Shown piece after piece: positions 46,284 through 57,000 of a stretch of 64,000 nucleotides of DNA. This stretch comes from Pseudoneobacillus rhizosphaerae. Its GTDB lineage: Bacteria; Bacillota; Bacilli; Bacillales; Cytobacillaceae. Location: positions 1 to 64,000 of the forward strand of contig NZ_CAKJTG010000002.1 of assembly GCF_917563885.1 (NCBI RefSeq), written 5' to 3'. How positions within the stretch are numbered: the first letter of the stretch is position 1; every line of letters begins with the position of its first letter. The position numbers and the translations under genes were made by a program. Below the pieces are notes generated by a model. That model made no database searches. It saw only the letters and a list, made by a program, of their open reading frames with translations, and was not told where the DNA came from.

Positions 46284-47741
46284 TTAGTTTCTGAGTTCCA
46301 TGGTTCGCATTAGGAATAGGGCGAATTGGGAACGGGTGACATCTCCGTTTGGACGGTATGGACCGTTGGCTGTTACGGTGATTTTGTTAAAGGCTAGGGT
46401 GTTGATGTCGTTGTAGCTCCAGTTTGTTGGTGGTACGTCTGTGAAGCTTACGTTTGTTGTTGGTGTTGTGTAAAGCTTGTCATATGCACGCACGAGAATG
46501 GCGGCCATTTGCGCTCTTGTTAGGTGACCATTGGGTCGGATAGTGCCATCTTTTCCTAAAATACCATGAGCTTCAGCAATCATCATTTCCTCGTAATTCG
46601 CTTCTGTCGGCTTCATATCAGTTGCTTTCATTTTATAGCCAGCTGGTAATGTTAGACCAAGTTCTTTTACGAGCATGGATGCTGCTTCAACACGCAGAAT
46701 TGGCGTGTTTGGCTTGAATAAGCTATCCGGTGTAGTGCTAATTAAGTTTTTCAATTGAAGATAAGCGATGGCACTAGCTGATTCTCCAATTGGGACATCT
46801 TTAAAAATCGTCAAGTTCCCTCCACGTACGTTGGAGGAAGCGATGTATCCCTTTGTGCTGTTGTTACTCACTTCATACATAACATAGTGGTTGTTAGAGC
46901 TATCGACCTCATAAGGGCCACTGACGATTTGGAGCGGCGTATAGTGAGGAAGCTGCTTAATTTCCGCACCGTTTACGCCGTCACGCAACTTCGAATAAGT
47001 CAGTTGGTTATTTAATGTATAAACAGTTTGACCCTTTACCCACATTTGCGTGGATTTCATTCCGATTGTTGGCCAGTTGTACTCTTGAACTGGGAAAGCC
47101 ATCAAGTCCGGCGCATCTGAGTTTGGATACGAAATGGTTACGCTTGGTATTGTGCTAATCGGTAAAAGTCCATTATTTCTTATCGCTTCTAGAACCCGCT
47201 CTTGATAAGGACGTTGCTCCTGCGGGCGAGTGGGGTCGTTTCTTTTTGAAAGACCGTTGTAGGCCATAATCGCAAAATACCAATTTTCAATCGTTTGTGG
47301 GTTCTTATCATTAATCTTTGGCAAATTAGGATTGTTCCACTTTTCTTTTAAAATTTTAGCCCCGATTTCGATGTTGTAGCGCGTGTTCCATTTGAGCTTC
47401 TCTTTGTCGATGCCTTGAGCTTGGAGCTGCTCGTCTGTCATCGTAATCTGCATCATTCCGATACCACCGTCTGTAGCAATGATCGGGTTACCAGTGGTTG
47501 CATCGTACTGTTGCATCCCCGTTTCGATAAAGGCGATTGCTTTTAAAATTTCGGGTGGAATGCCGTTTTGTAACGCACTTTCATGGAGCATTGTTTTGAT
47601 TTCAGTGTTTGTATAGATTTTTGGATCCTTGTAGACTATTAAATTTTCCCCGTCTGCAAAGGAATGTGTGGCATTAAACATACTGCTCATCGAAAAGATA
47701 AGCGCAAATGCCAACATACTTGAGATTAATTTCTTATTCAA
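46284..47741 (-). CDS. Lytic transglycosylase with SLH domains
   Basis: 485 residues. A signal peptide ends near SFAD. An SLT domain at about 35-190 has catalytic Glu73 (AFIETGMQQYD) and GGIGMMQI. An SH3-like region and three SLH domains follow (IFKDVPIGESASAIAYLQL, then ATDMKPTEANYEEM, then FTDVPPTNWSYNDI). It is closely paralogous to the C-terminal half of the 821-residue fusion protein but lacks the metallopeptidase part. It would cleave peptidoglycan glycan strands while wall bound. It starts at a TTG with AGAGGTG eight bases upstream. The SLH middle unit is degenerate. Confidence 0.88.
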   Translation of the reverse strand: MNKKLISSMLAFALIFSMSSMFNATHSFADGENLIVYKDPKIYTNTEIKTMLHESALQNGIPPEILKAIAFIETGMQQYDATTGNPIIATDGGIGMMQITMTDEQLQAQGIDKEKLKWNTRYNIEIGAKILKEKWNNPNLPKINDKNPQTIENWYFAIMAYNGLSKRNDPTRPQEQRPYQERVLEAIRNNGLLPISTIPSVTISYPNSDAPDLMAFPVQEYNWPTIGMKSTQMWVKGQTVYTLNNQLTYSKLRDGVNGAEIKQLPHYTPLQIVSGPYEVDSSNNHYVMYEVSNNSTKGYIASSNVRGGNLTIFKDVPIGESASAIAYLQLKNLISTTPDSLFKPNTPILRVEAASMLVKELGLTLPAGYKMKATDMKPTEANYEEMMIAEAHGILGKDGTIRPNGHLTRAQMAAILVRAYDKLYTTPTTNVSFTDVPPTNWSYNDINTLAFNKITVTANGPYRPNGDVTRSQFALFLMRTMELRN

Positions 47742-47805
47742 AATGTTGTCACCTCTCTTTATCTCTATTTCTTCTATTATAGTAAACTATTTGTTTTATG
47801 AAAAA

Positions 47806-48075
47806 GGAAAACTCTTGGTAATTGCATTGATTTTACCCAAAAGAAGGTCACTTTCTTTTAAAATTATTTTAGTTATCGCCCCCGATCAAGTTTTATAGCA
47901 TACACGATCGTTGAGAGTGCTGAAACACGAGTACTTTAGCTTGTTCCTTTTCAGATCCTTTAAATCTACATTTATGCACCTTTTTACGGTCTCATTGCGC
48001 CGAATTCGATGCTGTTTGCGCCTATTTTCAGCATTTGTGCGTCTTAAAAACTACTTATTGCGCCATTTTCCCAAG
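47806..48075. repeat. Dispersed non-coding repeat, copy 1
   Basis: Related over about 270 bp to 53651-53920. Shared blocks run in the same order: GGAAAACT..TGGTAA, AGAGGTCATTTTC-like, GAGAGTGC, GAGTACTT, ATTGCG, TGCGCCTATTTTCAGCAT and GCGTCTTAAAA. No convincing coding frame. The rest of the gap 47742-48272 holds only the terminator below. Confidence 0.7.
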
Positions 48076-48196
48076 TTAGACACAAACACATTGCATGTAC
48101 TCAATAGAAACAGCGAAAACCTTGTGATTTCTAACCAAAAGCAGGTAATTCCTCTAGGTTGTAAGAGAAAGTTCATGGTTGTTTTTTTAAGCAAAA

Positions 48197-48235
48197 AAAG
48201 GGTGCCCCAAAGTTAAGCTTTTTGGGACACCCTTT
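48197..48235 (-). terminator. Terminator of the Vpr-like SLH protease gene
   Basis: Long stem AAAGGGTGTCCCAAA/TTTGGGGCACCCTTT, one mismatch, followed by a TTTTTTTG run on the minus strand. Confidence 0.85.
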
Positions 48236-48272
48236 CCATTATTTCGAAACTCCTGCTACGTTGCTCTTTCTC

Positions 48273-51200
48273 CTATTGAAGCTCGTTAAAAGTATTCAAT
48301 AAGCGATAAACTACAACTGCTGCTTGAGCACGAGATAAGTTTTCTTTTGGAGCAAACGTTTGATCTGGCTTACCTTTGATAAGGTTAAGCGCTACTGCAA
48401 TCTTAACGGATTCTCGAGCATCTTCGCTAATGGTAGCACTGTCTGTGAATTCACCAGCAGGTTTCACGTTAGCTAGAAGTGCTTTATCTTTGTATTCGAT
48501 AGCGCGGATAAGCATTAATACCATTTGTTCGCGAGTGATTGCCTCATTAACACCTAATGTATCAGCTGTTTTTCCTTTAATAATACCTGCATTGAAAGCA
48601 GCTTCCACTTCAAGAGCAGTAGATTGATCTGCCGTTACATCCTTAAATATCCCTTTGTAAGGTGCTTTAGGAAGATTTAGTGCACGTGCAAGTAATACTG
48701 CAAACTGACTACGAGTTAATTTATCATTCGGAGCAAATACATTTTCTGATTTACCTTGAATGATGTTGCGAGAAGCAAGTACTTCAACTTCATCTTTTAC
48801 CCAAGTCGTTTGAACATCTGCAAATGTTTTATTGTTTTCAATCACTACATATTGAGAGAAATGGTTTGTGCGGAATGTAAAGTTTTCACCTGAAACCTTA
48901 CCACCAACATATTCCCACACTCCTGTATCCTCATTTAGATAGTAAGCAGCAGCCTTACGCTTATCTGCAAATTTCTTATCTTTTACAGATACACTTACCG
49001 TTACAGGTTGTGCAAACGCCGTGAATGCTGTTTGTTTTCCATCCTTCTCAAGTTGAATGTTAAGATTTAAGACATCCGAAATCGTATTGTGTCCCTTTGT
49101 TGCAGGAACATCTTTTGCCGCTGCTTTACTAATTTCAAACGTAACATTATCAGCTTGCACTAATGTAAGTGCCGAGATAACTGAAGCAGGTAGGTCTACT
49201 GATTCAGTGCCTGTGCTGATTGTGATATTCTTATTTAACCCAGCAACCGCTTTTAAATCTGCTGCTTTAACCACTGTTGTAACTTTTTTAGTCTTCTCGA
49301 AAAGGGTTGATAAGTCTAGTGTAATAGCATCCTTTGTAGGATCTACTAGCTTACTTACTCCACTTCCATCAAGATTTAGCGTTACTTCACCTGTTTTTTC
49401 ATCTACCACAACTTTACCAGGAAGTTTATTGTCTGGTGTTGGAGTTGGTGGTACAGGTGTTGGAGTTGTATCTCCAGGATTCGTATTTCCACCCGGAACT
49501 GTGCCTTCAGTTAATCTAGTAATCTGTTTCGTTACAGTTGTTTTGTTTCCAGCTAAATCGGTTACCTCAAACACGAATTTGTTAACGCCAACTGTTAATG
49601 GAAGCTCTAGGTTACTTTTAACAACCTTATTAAATCCTCTCATTTCATATGGCTCAAAAAACTCGTGATAGTATATTTCGTTTCCATTTAAATGAACTCG
49701 AATTTCATCAAAGTTATCCACAACTTTTATGGAAACCGTAGATTTTGAAGTAGCATTTGCAACCGTTTCTGGAGCTCCTGTTACTTCTAATGTTGGTGCT
49801 GTTGAATCTAATAATATTTTACGTTGGAAAGAAATTTCATTCCCTTTTCCGTCTACAGCTTTAATGTCAAATGTTTTTACACCATCGGAATCGAATTTCA
49901 ACACTGTAGTGTAATCGTAACGTTTTAATGTTGAGTTGTATTTAAGTTCAACTGCTTGACCGCCGATTGTTAAATCATGGATACCAGACTTATCCTTTAC
50001 GTAGCCCGTTACTGTAACATTGCGCGTATTGACTGTGTCTAATGCTCCAGGTGTCATTACATGGACATCAGGAATAACCGTATCTACAGAATCTTTAAGT
50101 TGTACGGATTTGCTGTTTCCTGCAAAATCATATACTACAACATCTATAGAAGATGAGTTGTTTAATTCAGTAAGCGTATAGGTTTCTGTGTCTCCCGCTA
50201 GTGGCTCTTCAAGAATGCTCTCTCCATCAACTAGAACATCCACATAGTCAACACCACTACCATTTTCATTGTCGGCAATGCCAGAGAATGAAATCGTTTT
50301 GGTTGCTGTATCATAATTAGCTTCCATCGTTGGAGCTGTTACGTCAACCTTGACTGGTAGCTTTAATGATTGCCATTCTGCCCCTTCGAAGTCAATGACT
50401 GTACGAACTTCGAGTTGGTAATCGCCTTCAGCGACAAATTTTAAATCAGCCATTCCATCCCATGCACGTGCAGGTTTATAAGAATACTCTAATGAACGTC
50501 CGCCATCATAATAATTCTTTGTAGCATTATTTTCTGTACGGAGGGTGCGAATTTTATTACCATCCTTATCCAGGACATTAAATTCAACTTTCTTAGCATT
50601 TCTTAAGAATGAAACAACCGGAATGGCTTTATCTTGAATTCCATCTCCATTAGGTGAGATGGCAATGTATCCAGGGTTGTATTCATCATTAAAATAGTCA
50701 TAACCTAGGAATTGACCAGCTTCATTCGTAACTCCTGTTCTTTCGTAGAACGTATTGTCTAAATCCCACATAGGAGCATCTAGGTTTGGCGCTTCGTCCC
50801 ATTCCCCTTTAAACCCTACGTAAGGAACTGTTAACTGCGGATTATTATCTGTTGGGTCTGTTAATGTAACAAAACCTTCAGCAAAGTAACCATTTGTGAA
50901 TACATCTGTTGCAGGAACAAACACGCCCTTTATAGCACCTTTTAGTACTTGAGCATTTGTTAAATCAAGTTCAACAGTTATGGTTTCCTCAGCTCCAGCA
51001 GCTACATTAATAACAGCTGTATCTGCCCCATTTATTTTAATGCCAACATTCTCAAGAGGTTGAGCTTCTAAATTATTCAAATTAGACGCAGCTGGATATC
51101 CTAGGAAACCACTGATAGCTAGGTCCGTTTGAGCATTAACCCCTACATTGTAACTTACATCTTTATCTGAGTAGTTTTTAGCTTTTAGAGTAAAGGTAAC

Positions 51201-53261
51201 TTTATCTCCATTTATTTGCTTTAATGCTACCTTCGCTTCGTTAGTCACAGCTTCTGTTACAACAACAGGAGTTGATAATGCCGCGTGAAGCTGCATTAAT
51301 CCAGCACCCTGACGACGTGGAGAATAAGGTATATTAAATCCAAAAGCAGTATTAACAAGCCCTTTATCTATTGATGGTTTAGCCGTGTTCATTAAAATAT
51401 TTTTAGCCATTAACACTCTTTCAAAGTTTTTCAAGCTGAATTCTTTGTCAACACGCTCAAGAACTAGAGCTGATCCTCCAGCTACATGTGGTGCAGCCAT
51501 TGAAGTTCCGCTCATCATACCATATTGATTATCATTAAGTGTAGATAGGATTTGTCCACCTGGTGCCGTAATTTCTGGTTTGAAATCAAGGTTTGGCGTA
51601 AGTCCCCATGATGTGAAGGCACTCATCTTAGATGCATCTGGATTTGCAGCTTTTGTTTTATCACCATTAAAAGCCAAACTTATTGTTTTTCCAGCATCTA
51701 AAGCTGCCTTTACAGCATCTCCATCTGTTTTCAACATAAACAACTGAGGAATTGTGATGGCAGGATCACTCGCCATATTTACCCAACCACCAGCGTTATT
51801 ATAAACAATAACCCCAACAGCACCTGCATTTTGTGCATTTGTTGCTTTCGTTACGAAGTCTAGCGTTCCACGTTTAATAAGAGCATACTTTCCTGCTACA
51901 TTCGTTAATTCTTCAGGTAGACCAATACCCCCATCCGCTATTTCAAATGTTTTAGTTTCTACACTTAAAGGATGTACGGAACTAGCCGAATTAAATGGAT
52001 ACTTCAAATCTGCTCCATCAACTGTAAAAGTAACTGCATCTAAATCCATATATTGATTTTCATAGGAAGCAACCTGTAAAGAATCATACGATAATCCAGG
52101 AGAACCCGAAACTCCGATATCTGGATTAGAAGCATATGGATTAAAGAATCCATTTCCAAAGTGCGCTGAGTTACCAGCAGAAATAGACATTAACACACCG
52201 TTTTCAACAGCACGTTTCACGGCCATTTGCTCTGGGTCTTCTGGTGATACGAATCCAGCTGTGGATCCTAAGCTCATATTGATAACATCAACACCAAGCT
52301 TAATAGCATCATCAAGGGCTTTCACATAAATATCACCCCATGTTGAAGCCATTTCGGGATCATTACCAAATACTTTTAATGCTAGGATTTGCGCCTCAGG
52401 TGCAACCCCTTTAATACCACCATTCTCCTCATCACCATTTGCTCCCACTGTACCGGATACGTGCATTCCGTGCATGGAAGCATCAAGGCCAAGGTCTAGA
52501 ATTGTATCATTATTGTCCATATAGTTGTAACCATAAGGAACTTTTTCTGTATAGTACTTACCAGGAAGCTTTTGATCGGCAACAATTTGATCTACTTCTT
52601 CTTTCGTAAGCTCTTCTTCCGTTTCAGCGGAAAGAACCATGTCTCTGTGTGCTGGATCGATACCCGTATCGATTACACCGACTACCATTCCTTCACCTTT
52701 AAATCCATACTCATCCCAAGCCTTTTGTGCTTCTACTAGTTCTTTACTGTATAGCATTTCAGGCTTTGTCTCTGGACGTTTGTATTCATTTGTAATATAA
52801 ACTTTAGAAACGCCCTCTATTGCTTCAATGCGTTTAATGGATCCATATTCCACTTCTGCACTAAACCCATTAACAACTGTTGTGAATTGATTTAAAACAT
52901 TAATAGACAACTTTTGCTTAGAAAGCTGTGATACCACATCTTTTTGTTCAGCTAATGCTTCAGATTCAAGATTTTCTTTGACTGTTTCACTTAGATCACT
53001 ATACTTTATTCCCTTTTGTTGTGAGTATTCAATAGCTGGCGTGCTTTCTAGTTCAACAATTACACGAACTTTATCTTGTTCTGCGTATGTAGGAATTGTA
53101 ATCGGAGCAGAAACAGCATCAGGAGCCTTATTCGAATGGTTTCTACTTCCTTTTTCTAGAACTGGATCTAGCGGAACCGGTCCAGCAGCATAAGCCCCAG
53201 CTGCAGTACTGGAAAGAGCTAGTAAAGAAGATAATAGGATTGCCGTACTCTTTTTAAACAA
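48273..53261 (-). CDS. Vpr-like subtilisin-family protease with SLH domains
   Basis: 1662 residues. A signal peptide ends near AYAAG. An inhibitor-I9-like propeptide covers about 60-160. The S8 domain has Asp198 (GVIDTGIDPAH), His264 (MHGMHVSG), Asn364 (SAGNSAH) and Ser587 (GTSMAAPHVAGG). A PA domain is inserted at about 430-530. Several FN3/Ig-like domains follow. A Thr/Pro linker (NPGDTTPTPVPPTPTP) leads to a beta-rich part and three SLH domains at the end (FADVQTTWVKDEVEVLAS, FKDVTADQSTALEVEA, FTDSATISEDARESV). It would be a wall-bound protease. TTG start after AAGGAGG. A non-coding repeat lies on each side. Confidence 0.92.
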   Translation of the reverse strand: MFKKSTAILLSSLLALSSTAAGAYAAGPVPLDPVLEKGSRNHSNKAPDAVSAPITIPTYAEQDKVRVIVELESTPAIEYSQQKGIKYSDLSETVKENLESEALAEQKDVVSQLSKQKLSINVLNQFTTVVNGFSAEVEYGSIKRIEAIEGVSKVYITNEYKRPETKPEMLYSKELVEAQKAWDEYGFKGEGMVVGVIDTGIDPAHRDMVLSAETEEELTKEEVDQIVADQKLPGKYYTEKVPYGYNYMDNNDTILDLGLDASMHGMHVSGTVGANGDEENGGIKGVAPEAQILALKVFGNDPEMASTWGDIYVKALDDAIKLGVDVINMSLGSTAGFVSPEDPEQMAVKRAVENGVLMSISAGNSAHFGNGFFNPYASNPDIGVSGSPGLSYDSLQVASYENQYMDLDAVTFTVDGADLKYPFNSASSVHPLSVETKTFEIADGGIGLPEELTNVAGKYALIKRGTLDFVTKATNAQNAGAVGVIVYNNAGGWVNMASDPAITIPQLFMLKTDGDAVKAALDAGKTISLAFNGDKTKAANPDASKMSAFTSWGLTPNLDFKPEITAPGGQILSTLNDNQYGMMSGTSMAAPHVAGGSALVLERVDKEFSLKNFERVLMAKNILMNTAKPSIDKGLVNTAFGFNIPYSPRRQGAGLMQLHAALSTPVVVTEAVTNEAKVALKQINGDKVTFTLKAKNYSDKDVSYNVGVNAQTDLAISGFLGYPAASNLNNLEAQPLENVGIKINGADTAVINVAAGAEETITVELDLTNAQVLKGAIKGVFVPATDVFTNGYFAEGFVTLTDPTDNNPQLTVPYVGFKGEWDEAPNLDAPMWDLDNTFYERTGVTNEAGQFLGYDYFNDEYNPGYIAISPNGDGIQDKAIPVVSFLRNAKKVEFNVLDKDGNKIRTLRTENNATKNYYDGGRSLEYSYKPARAWDGMADLKFVAEGDYQLEVRTVIDFEGAEWQSLKLPVKVDVTAPTMEANYDTATKTISFSGIADNENGSGVDYVDVLVDGESILEEPLAGDTETYTLTELNNSSSIDVVVYDFAGNSKSVQLKDSVDTVIPDVHVMTPGALDTVNTRNVTVTGYVKDKSGIHDLTIGGQAVELKYNSTLKRYDYTTVLKFDSDGVKTFDIKAVDGKGNEISFQRKILLDSTAPTLEVTGAPETVANATSKSTVSIKVVDNFDEIRVHLNGNEIYYHEFFEPYEMRGFNKVVKSNLELPLTVGVNKFVFEVTDLAGNKTTVTKQITRLTEGTVPGGNTNPGDTTPTPVPPTPTPDNKLPGKVVVDEKTGEVTLNLDGSGVSKLVDPTKDAITLDLSTLFEKTKKVTTVVKAADLKAVAGLNKNITISTGTESVDLPASVISALTLVQADNVTFEISKAAAKDVPATKGHNTISDVLNLNIQLEKDGKQTAFTAFAQPVTVSVSVKDKKFADKRKAAAYYLNEDTGVWEYVGGKVSGENFTFRTNHFSQYVVIENNKTFADVQTTWVKDEVEVLASRNIIQGKSENVFAPNDKLTRSQFAVLLARALNLPKAPYKGIFKDVTADQSTALEVEAAFNAGIIKGKTADTLGVNEAITREQMVLMLIRAIEYKDKALLANVKPAGEFTDSATISEDARESVKIAVALNLIKGKPDQTFAPKENLSRAQAAVVVYRLLNTFNELQ

Positions 53262-53650
53262 ATTAACATTCCTCCTTGTTTGATAGATTTAATACAGAAA
53301 CGTAATAAATCTACTCTTTTAAAAATTCACACTCTAGTTGCAATTTGAAATATTCTGATAAACCAATTATAACCATATGTTTCGGATTAGTAAATAATTA
53401 ATCTCAAAGTATTATATAAAAAAAATACTTTCCTACTTTTCTATCACTTTATGTTTTTTCCAACCTACTAGAATGATTCGACAAATCTGTCGAAAAATCT
53501 GGAAAATTCCTATATAAATTGTCGAAAAATAGAAAAACCTGGCGGAATATGGATGCCAGGTTTCTACTAATATACTATTTAACTTATCATGTTGTACTGG
53601 TATTACCTCGTTTGTCATCCCGACCTTGGTAACTATTTGTAGTTTGACAG

Positions 53651-53920
53651 GGGAAAACTTCTGGTAACGGAAATGATCTTACCGAAAAGAGGTCATTTTC
53701 GTTTAAACTTTTCACTATCGCAATTGATAAGGTCCCATAAAGCCTGGAGAGTGCGGAAACTAGAGTACTTAAACGTGTCTTTAATAGATAACTCTTAAGA
53801 TTTAGTTATTATGCGTCTTTTTGCGGTCCCATTGCGTGGAATTTGAAAGAGATTGCGTCTATTTTCAGCATGTATGCGTCTAAAAGGCTATCTATTGCGT
53901 TTTTTCCACAATTTCGACAT
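53651..53920. repeat. Dispersed non-coding repeat, copy 2
   Basis: Counterpart of 47806-48075. The strongest shared blocks are TGCGTCTATTTTCAGCAT, ATGCGTCTAAAA and TATTGCGTTTTTTCCA. Both copies flank the Vpr-like gene in the same orientation. The rest of 53262-53650 is AT-rich with no gene. Confidence 0.7.
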
Positions 53921-53973
53921 ATATTCCCATCAATCCGATCTCCAAGACCCCTAAGTAGAAACAATATCCTCCC

Positions 53974-54067
53974 CTTTAACACACCAACGCACCGAGGGAC
54001 AGTCCCCCGGTGCGTTGATGCGGTACAGTAGTGCGGGACTGTCCCCCACTCCTTTAAAGTGGTAAAG
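53974..54067. repeat. Palindromic GGGACWGTCCC element, copy C
   Basis: CTTTAACACACCAACGCACC, then a GAGGGACAGTCCCCC hairpin flanked by AACGCACC/GGTGCGTT. A second core CGGGACTGTCCCCC and the arm CTTTAAAGTGGTAAAG follow. It lies just beyond the stop of the second subtilase gene. Confidence 0.85.
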
Positions 54068-54088
54068 CCCGCCCGCCACTTCCAATTC

Positions 54089-57000
54089 TTATTTCTTTCT
54101 TACGATTAGTTGGTACGCTTCTAGGCTAGTTTGGCCGAAGGATTCCTCTACCATGATGTAGTAGTTGCCTTTTGGTAAGGTTACGGTTCCTACTTCGAAG
54201 TCGCCCATTCCGTAGTGGTCCATTCTAGCCACTTTTTTGCCTTTTGCATCATAGATGGTGATAACTCCGTCTAGTTGCATTGGAGTTGCTAGGGTTACTT
54301 CAAATTTTGAATATTTGTCTACTGTTAATTGGTAATAGTCCTTGTCGCCGAAGTTCACACCTGGGTTAAAGTAACCTTCTACCGCAAAGTTGCCGCCTAC
54401 TCCTATATTCTTCAGCGCAAGTGGTGCGGATGGCACGTTATTTTTCACAACGGATGCCTTATCCTCATCTACCGTATTCCAATTATGCAAGCCAATTTCA
54501 TACGGCTGGATGGAAACCCCGCCATCATAGCCATACCCATTCACCGCAAAGAAGTAACCTACATTCTTCTTCACTTTAAACGACGCTTCTGTATTTAACG
54601 TCATTTGGTTCGGCCCCCAAGGAACCGCTTTAGCCGCCTCATCGCCATCAACTTTCATATTTCCATTCGTATCCTCGATAATAGTGACAAACGCTACCAG
54701 TGGGTTCAATAGCTCTTTTGGCAATTTTTCTAACTCAGAAGGCATAAACGGCTGTGGCTGCAATGTTAATGACAAGAAATGTTCATTGCCTCTATTTCTA
54801 TAATAATAGTAATCTGTATCCGTTCCATAAATGAGATGATTCGTTGCACTTTGCCCAGGTGCCAATACCTTAGCAAGTGAATCTGTGTTTTCGTCTGTAT
54901 CATTTGATGCTGGAACATCCAATAACTTCTTCGTCGTCAGCACATATGGCTCATCAGAAGCCTGGAAACGCTCATTCATCAATCGAATATAATACTCTTT
55001 CCCTTTTTCAAGCGCGATTGTTCTTTTTAAATCAACCTCTTCGCCCCACAGGATCCCATACGTCCAAATAGATGCAATTGGATACATATCATTCACCTTC
55101 GGATCGTACTCCATCACTTGAACCCACGGAAGTGTTTCCTTCGGCTCCGCTAATTCAAAGTTAAAAATCGTATCCGCATCAGCCGTGAACTTGTAATAAT
55201 CCTCGTCACCGCTGAACTGGAATTTCCCTTCAAGCTTATCACCAAGATTATAAGCTAAAGCCTTTTCCTTCACTAAATTCATTAAATTTTCATCAAAGTA
55301 ACGATAGTATGGCAGCTCCGCCATCTTATCCATCGCCTCTTTAAAGTCATTACGCTTCGTTTCCTGATACTCAGCCGGTGACATTTCACCCTTCATCACT
55401 TGGTCTTCAGGGCGTTGCTCCCTCATTGGGAAGCCATCCTCGTCTGGAGCTGCTACCACTTTTTCCGCCTTTAAGATATAAGGCGTATTCGAATTTGGAA
55501 TCGCCTTCGCTTCAGTCGGTCTACCGAACATCATGTCATACCAAAAATCACGCTTCGGTTCAGCCGAAACCTCAATCAAATAATCCATCCCTGGCATCGC
55601 ATCAAACGACACCTTCTCGCCCTCACTAATACCATTGTTATTCACATACTGAATCATCGGCTTTTCCCAATAAGCTCCAGGCGGTAAATCTGGTGGTGCT
55701 GGCATAAAGAAATCAGGTTCAAAATACACACCAACAGATGAATCAATCCCTGGCACAGCCGACAAGTCAAATTTTACCGTCGTCGGTTCTGACACCGTAA
55801 AACGGAAATAATCCTTATCCGCCTCCGTCGCGTCAGCATCCACCGCAAACGTCAACGTCTTGCCACCATCCGTACTAGTAAACGGCAACTTTGAAATCAC
55901 CACTGGATCTTGCGCCGTCACCGTATCAATCTTCATTTCCTTTTCCTTCGTCAACGACAACGTAAACTGGGACGCCGCATCATAATTGCCGTAAACATCC
56001 TTCACCCCAACATACAACGTGCCCGACTCCTTCGCCTGGAAGAAACCGCCCTCCTGCTTACCGTTCGGCGCCTGATTCACACTTCTCGACTCAGCTTTTC
56101 CGTCCGCACTGTCAGGAACAAAATCAAAAACCAATTTATAGTTAAATTGCTTCGCGCCATCAAGCAACGCTTGCACACCTTCACCTTTTTCCAGCTTTAC
56201 TTTGTACCAATGCGTTTGGCCAGCAGTTGAAATGGTATTTTGGAACGACTCCTTATCATTCGTCACTTCTGGTGCTTTCGCTTTTGCATCTGCCTCGGTT
56301 ACTTCTGGTGCTTTCGGTAAATCCTTCATATCAAATTCTAACGCCGCAACTGCATCGACAAAGCCAGCGCCGTATTTCACGTCATAGCCTTTATCCCCAA
56401 GGTCCTGGGCGGTCATTTTTAAAATCGCCTCGACTTCAAACGGTTTCAGGTCAGGGTACTTCGATAAAAGTAATGAAGCCACACCTGCGACCACAGGCGT
56501 AGCCATGGACGTCCCGCTTAAGTACCCAAAGCTTGAACCTTTGTAAGGATCATAAAGACTGTTATATATTGCTTCACCAGGGGCCGCGATATCAACAAAC
56601 GAGCCATAGCTTGAAAACTCAGCCAGTTCATCGGCATGATTGGTCGCACTTACGGCAATCACACCCTCGTAAGCTGCTGGGTAGGAAATGGATTCACCGT
56701 AGTTATTCCCAGCCGCCGCAACAATCGTAATTCCTGCATCAATCGCCTTTTTCACTGCTTCCGCAAGGATTGGTGATTCTTGGGAGCCACCAAGACTCAT
56801 GTTGATGACGTCAACATTTTGACTAATCGCATATAGAACCCCTTCTGCTATCGTGTAGTCAGAGGTGAAAAACCCACCACTGAAAACATCGATTGGTAGA
56901 ATCTTAGCTTTCGGATTGACACCATGTCCTCCAATCCCATTGTCTTTCTCAGCAGCGATAATCCCAGCCACATGGGTCCCATGCACATCGAGAATAGGCT

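Noticed and set aside
47911-48216. 101-residue plus-strand open frame
   Set aside because: It lies inside a dispersed non-coding repeat and runs into a terminator. The other repeat copy does not keep the frame.
49057-49668. 203-residue plus-strand open frame inside the Vpr-like gene
   Set aside because: It lies antisense to conserved protease C-terminal domains, has no ribosome site, and is explained by the opposite strand.
53433-53618. 61-residue minus-strand open frame
   Set aside because: Composition and position fit intergenic DNA, and no ribosome site was seen.
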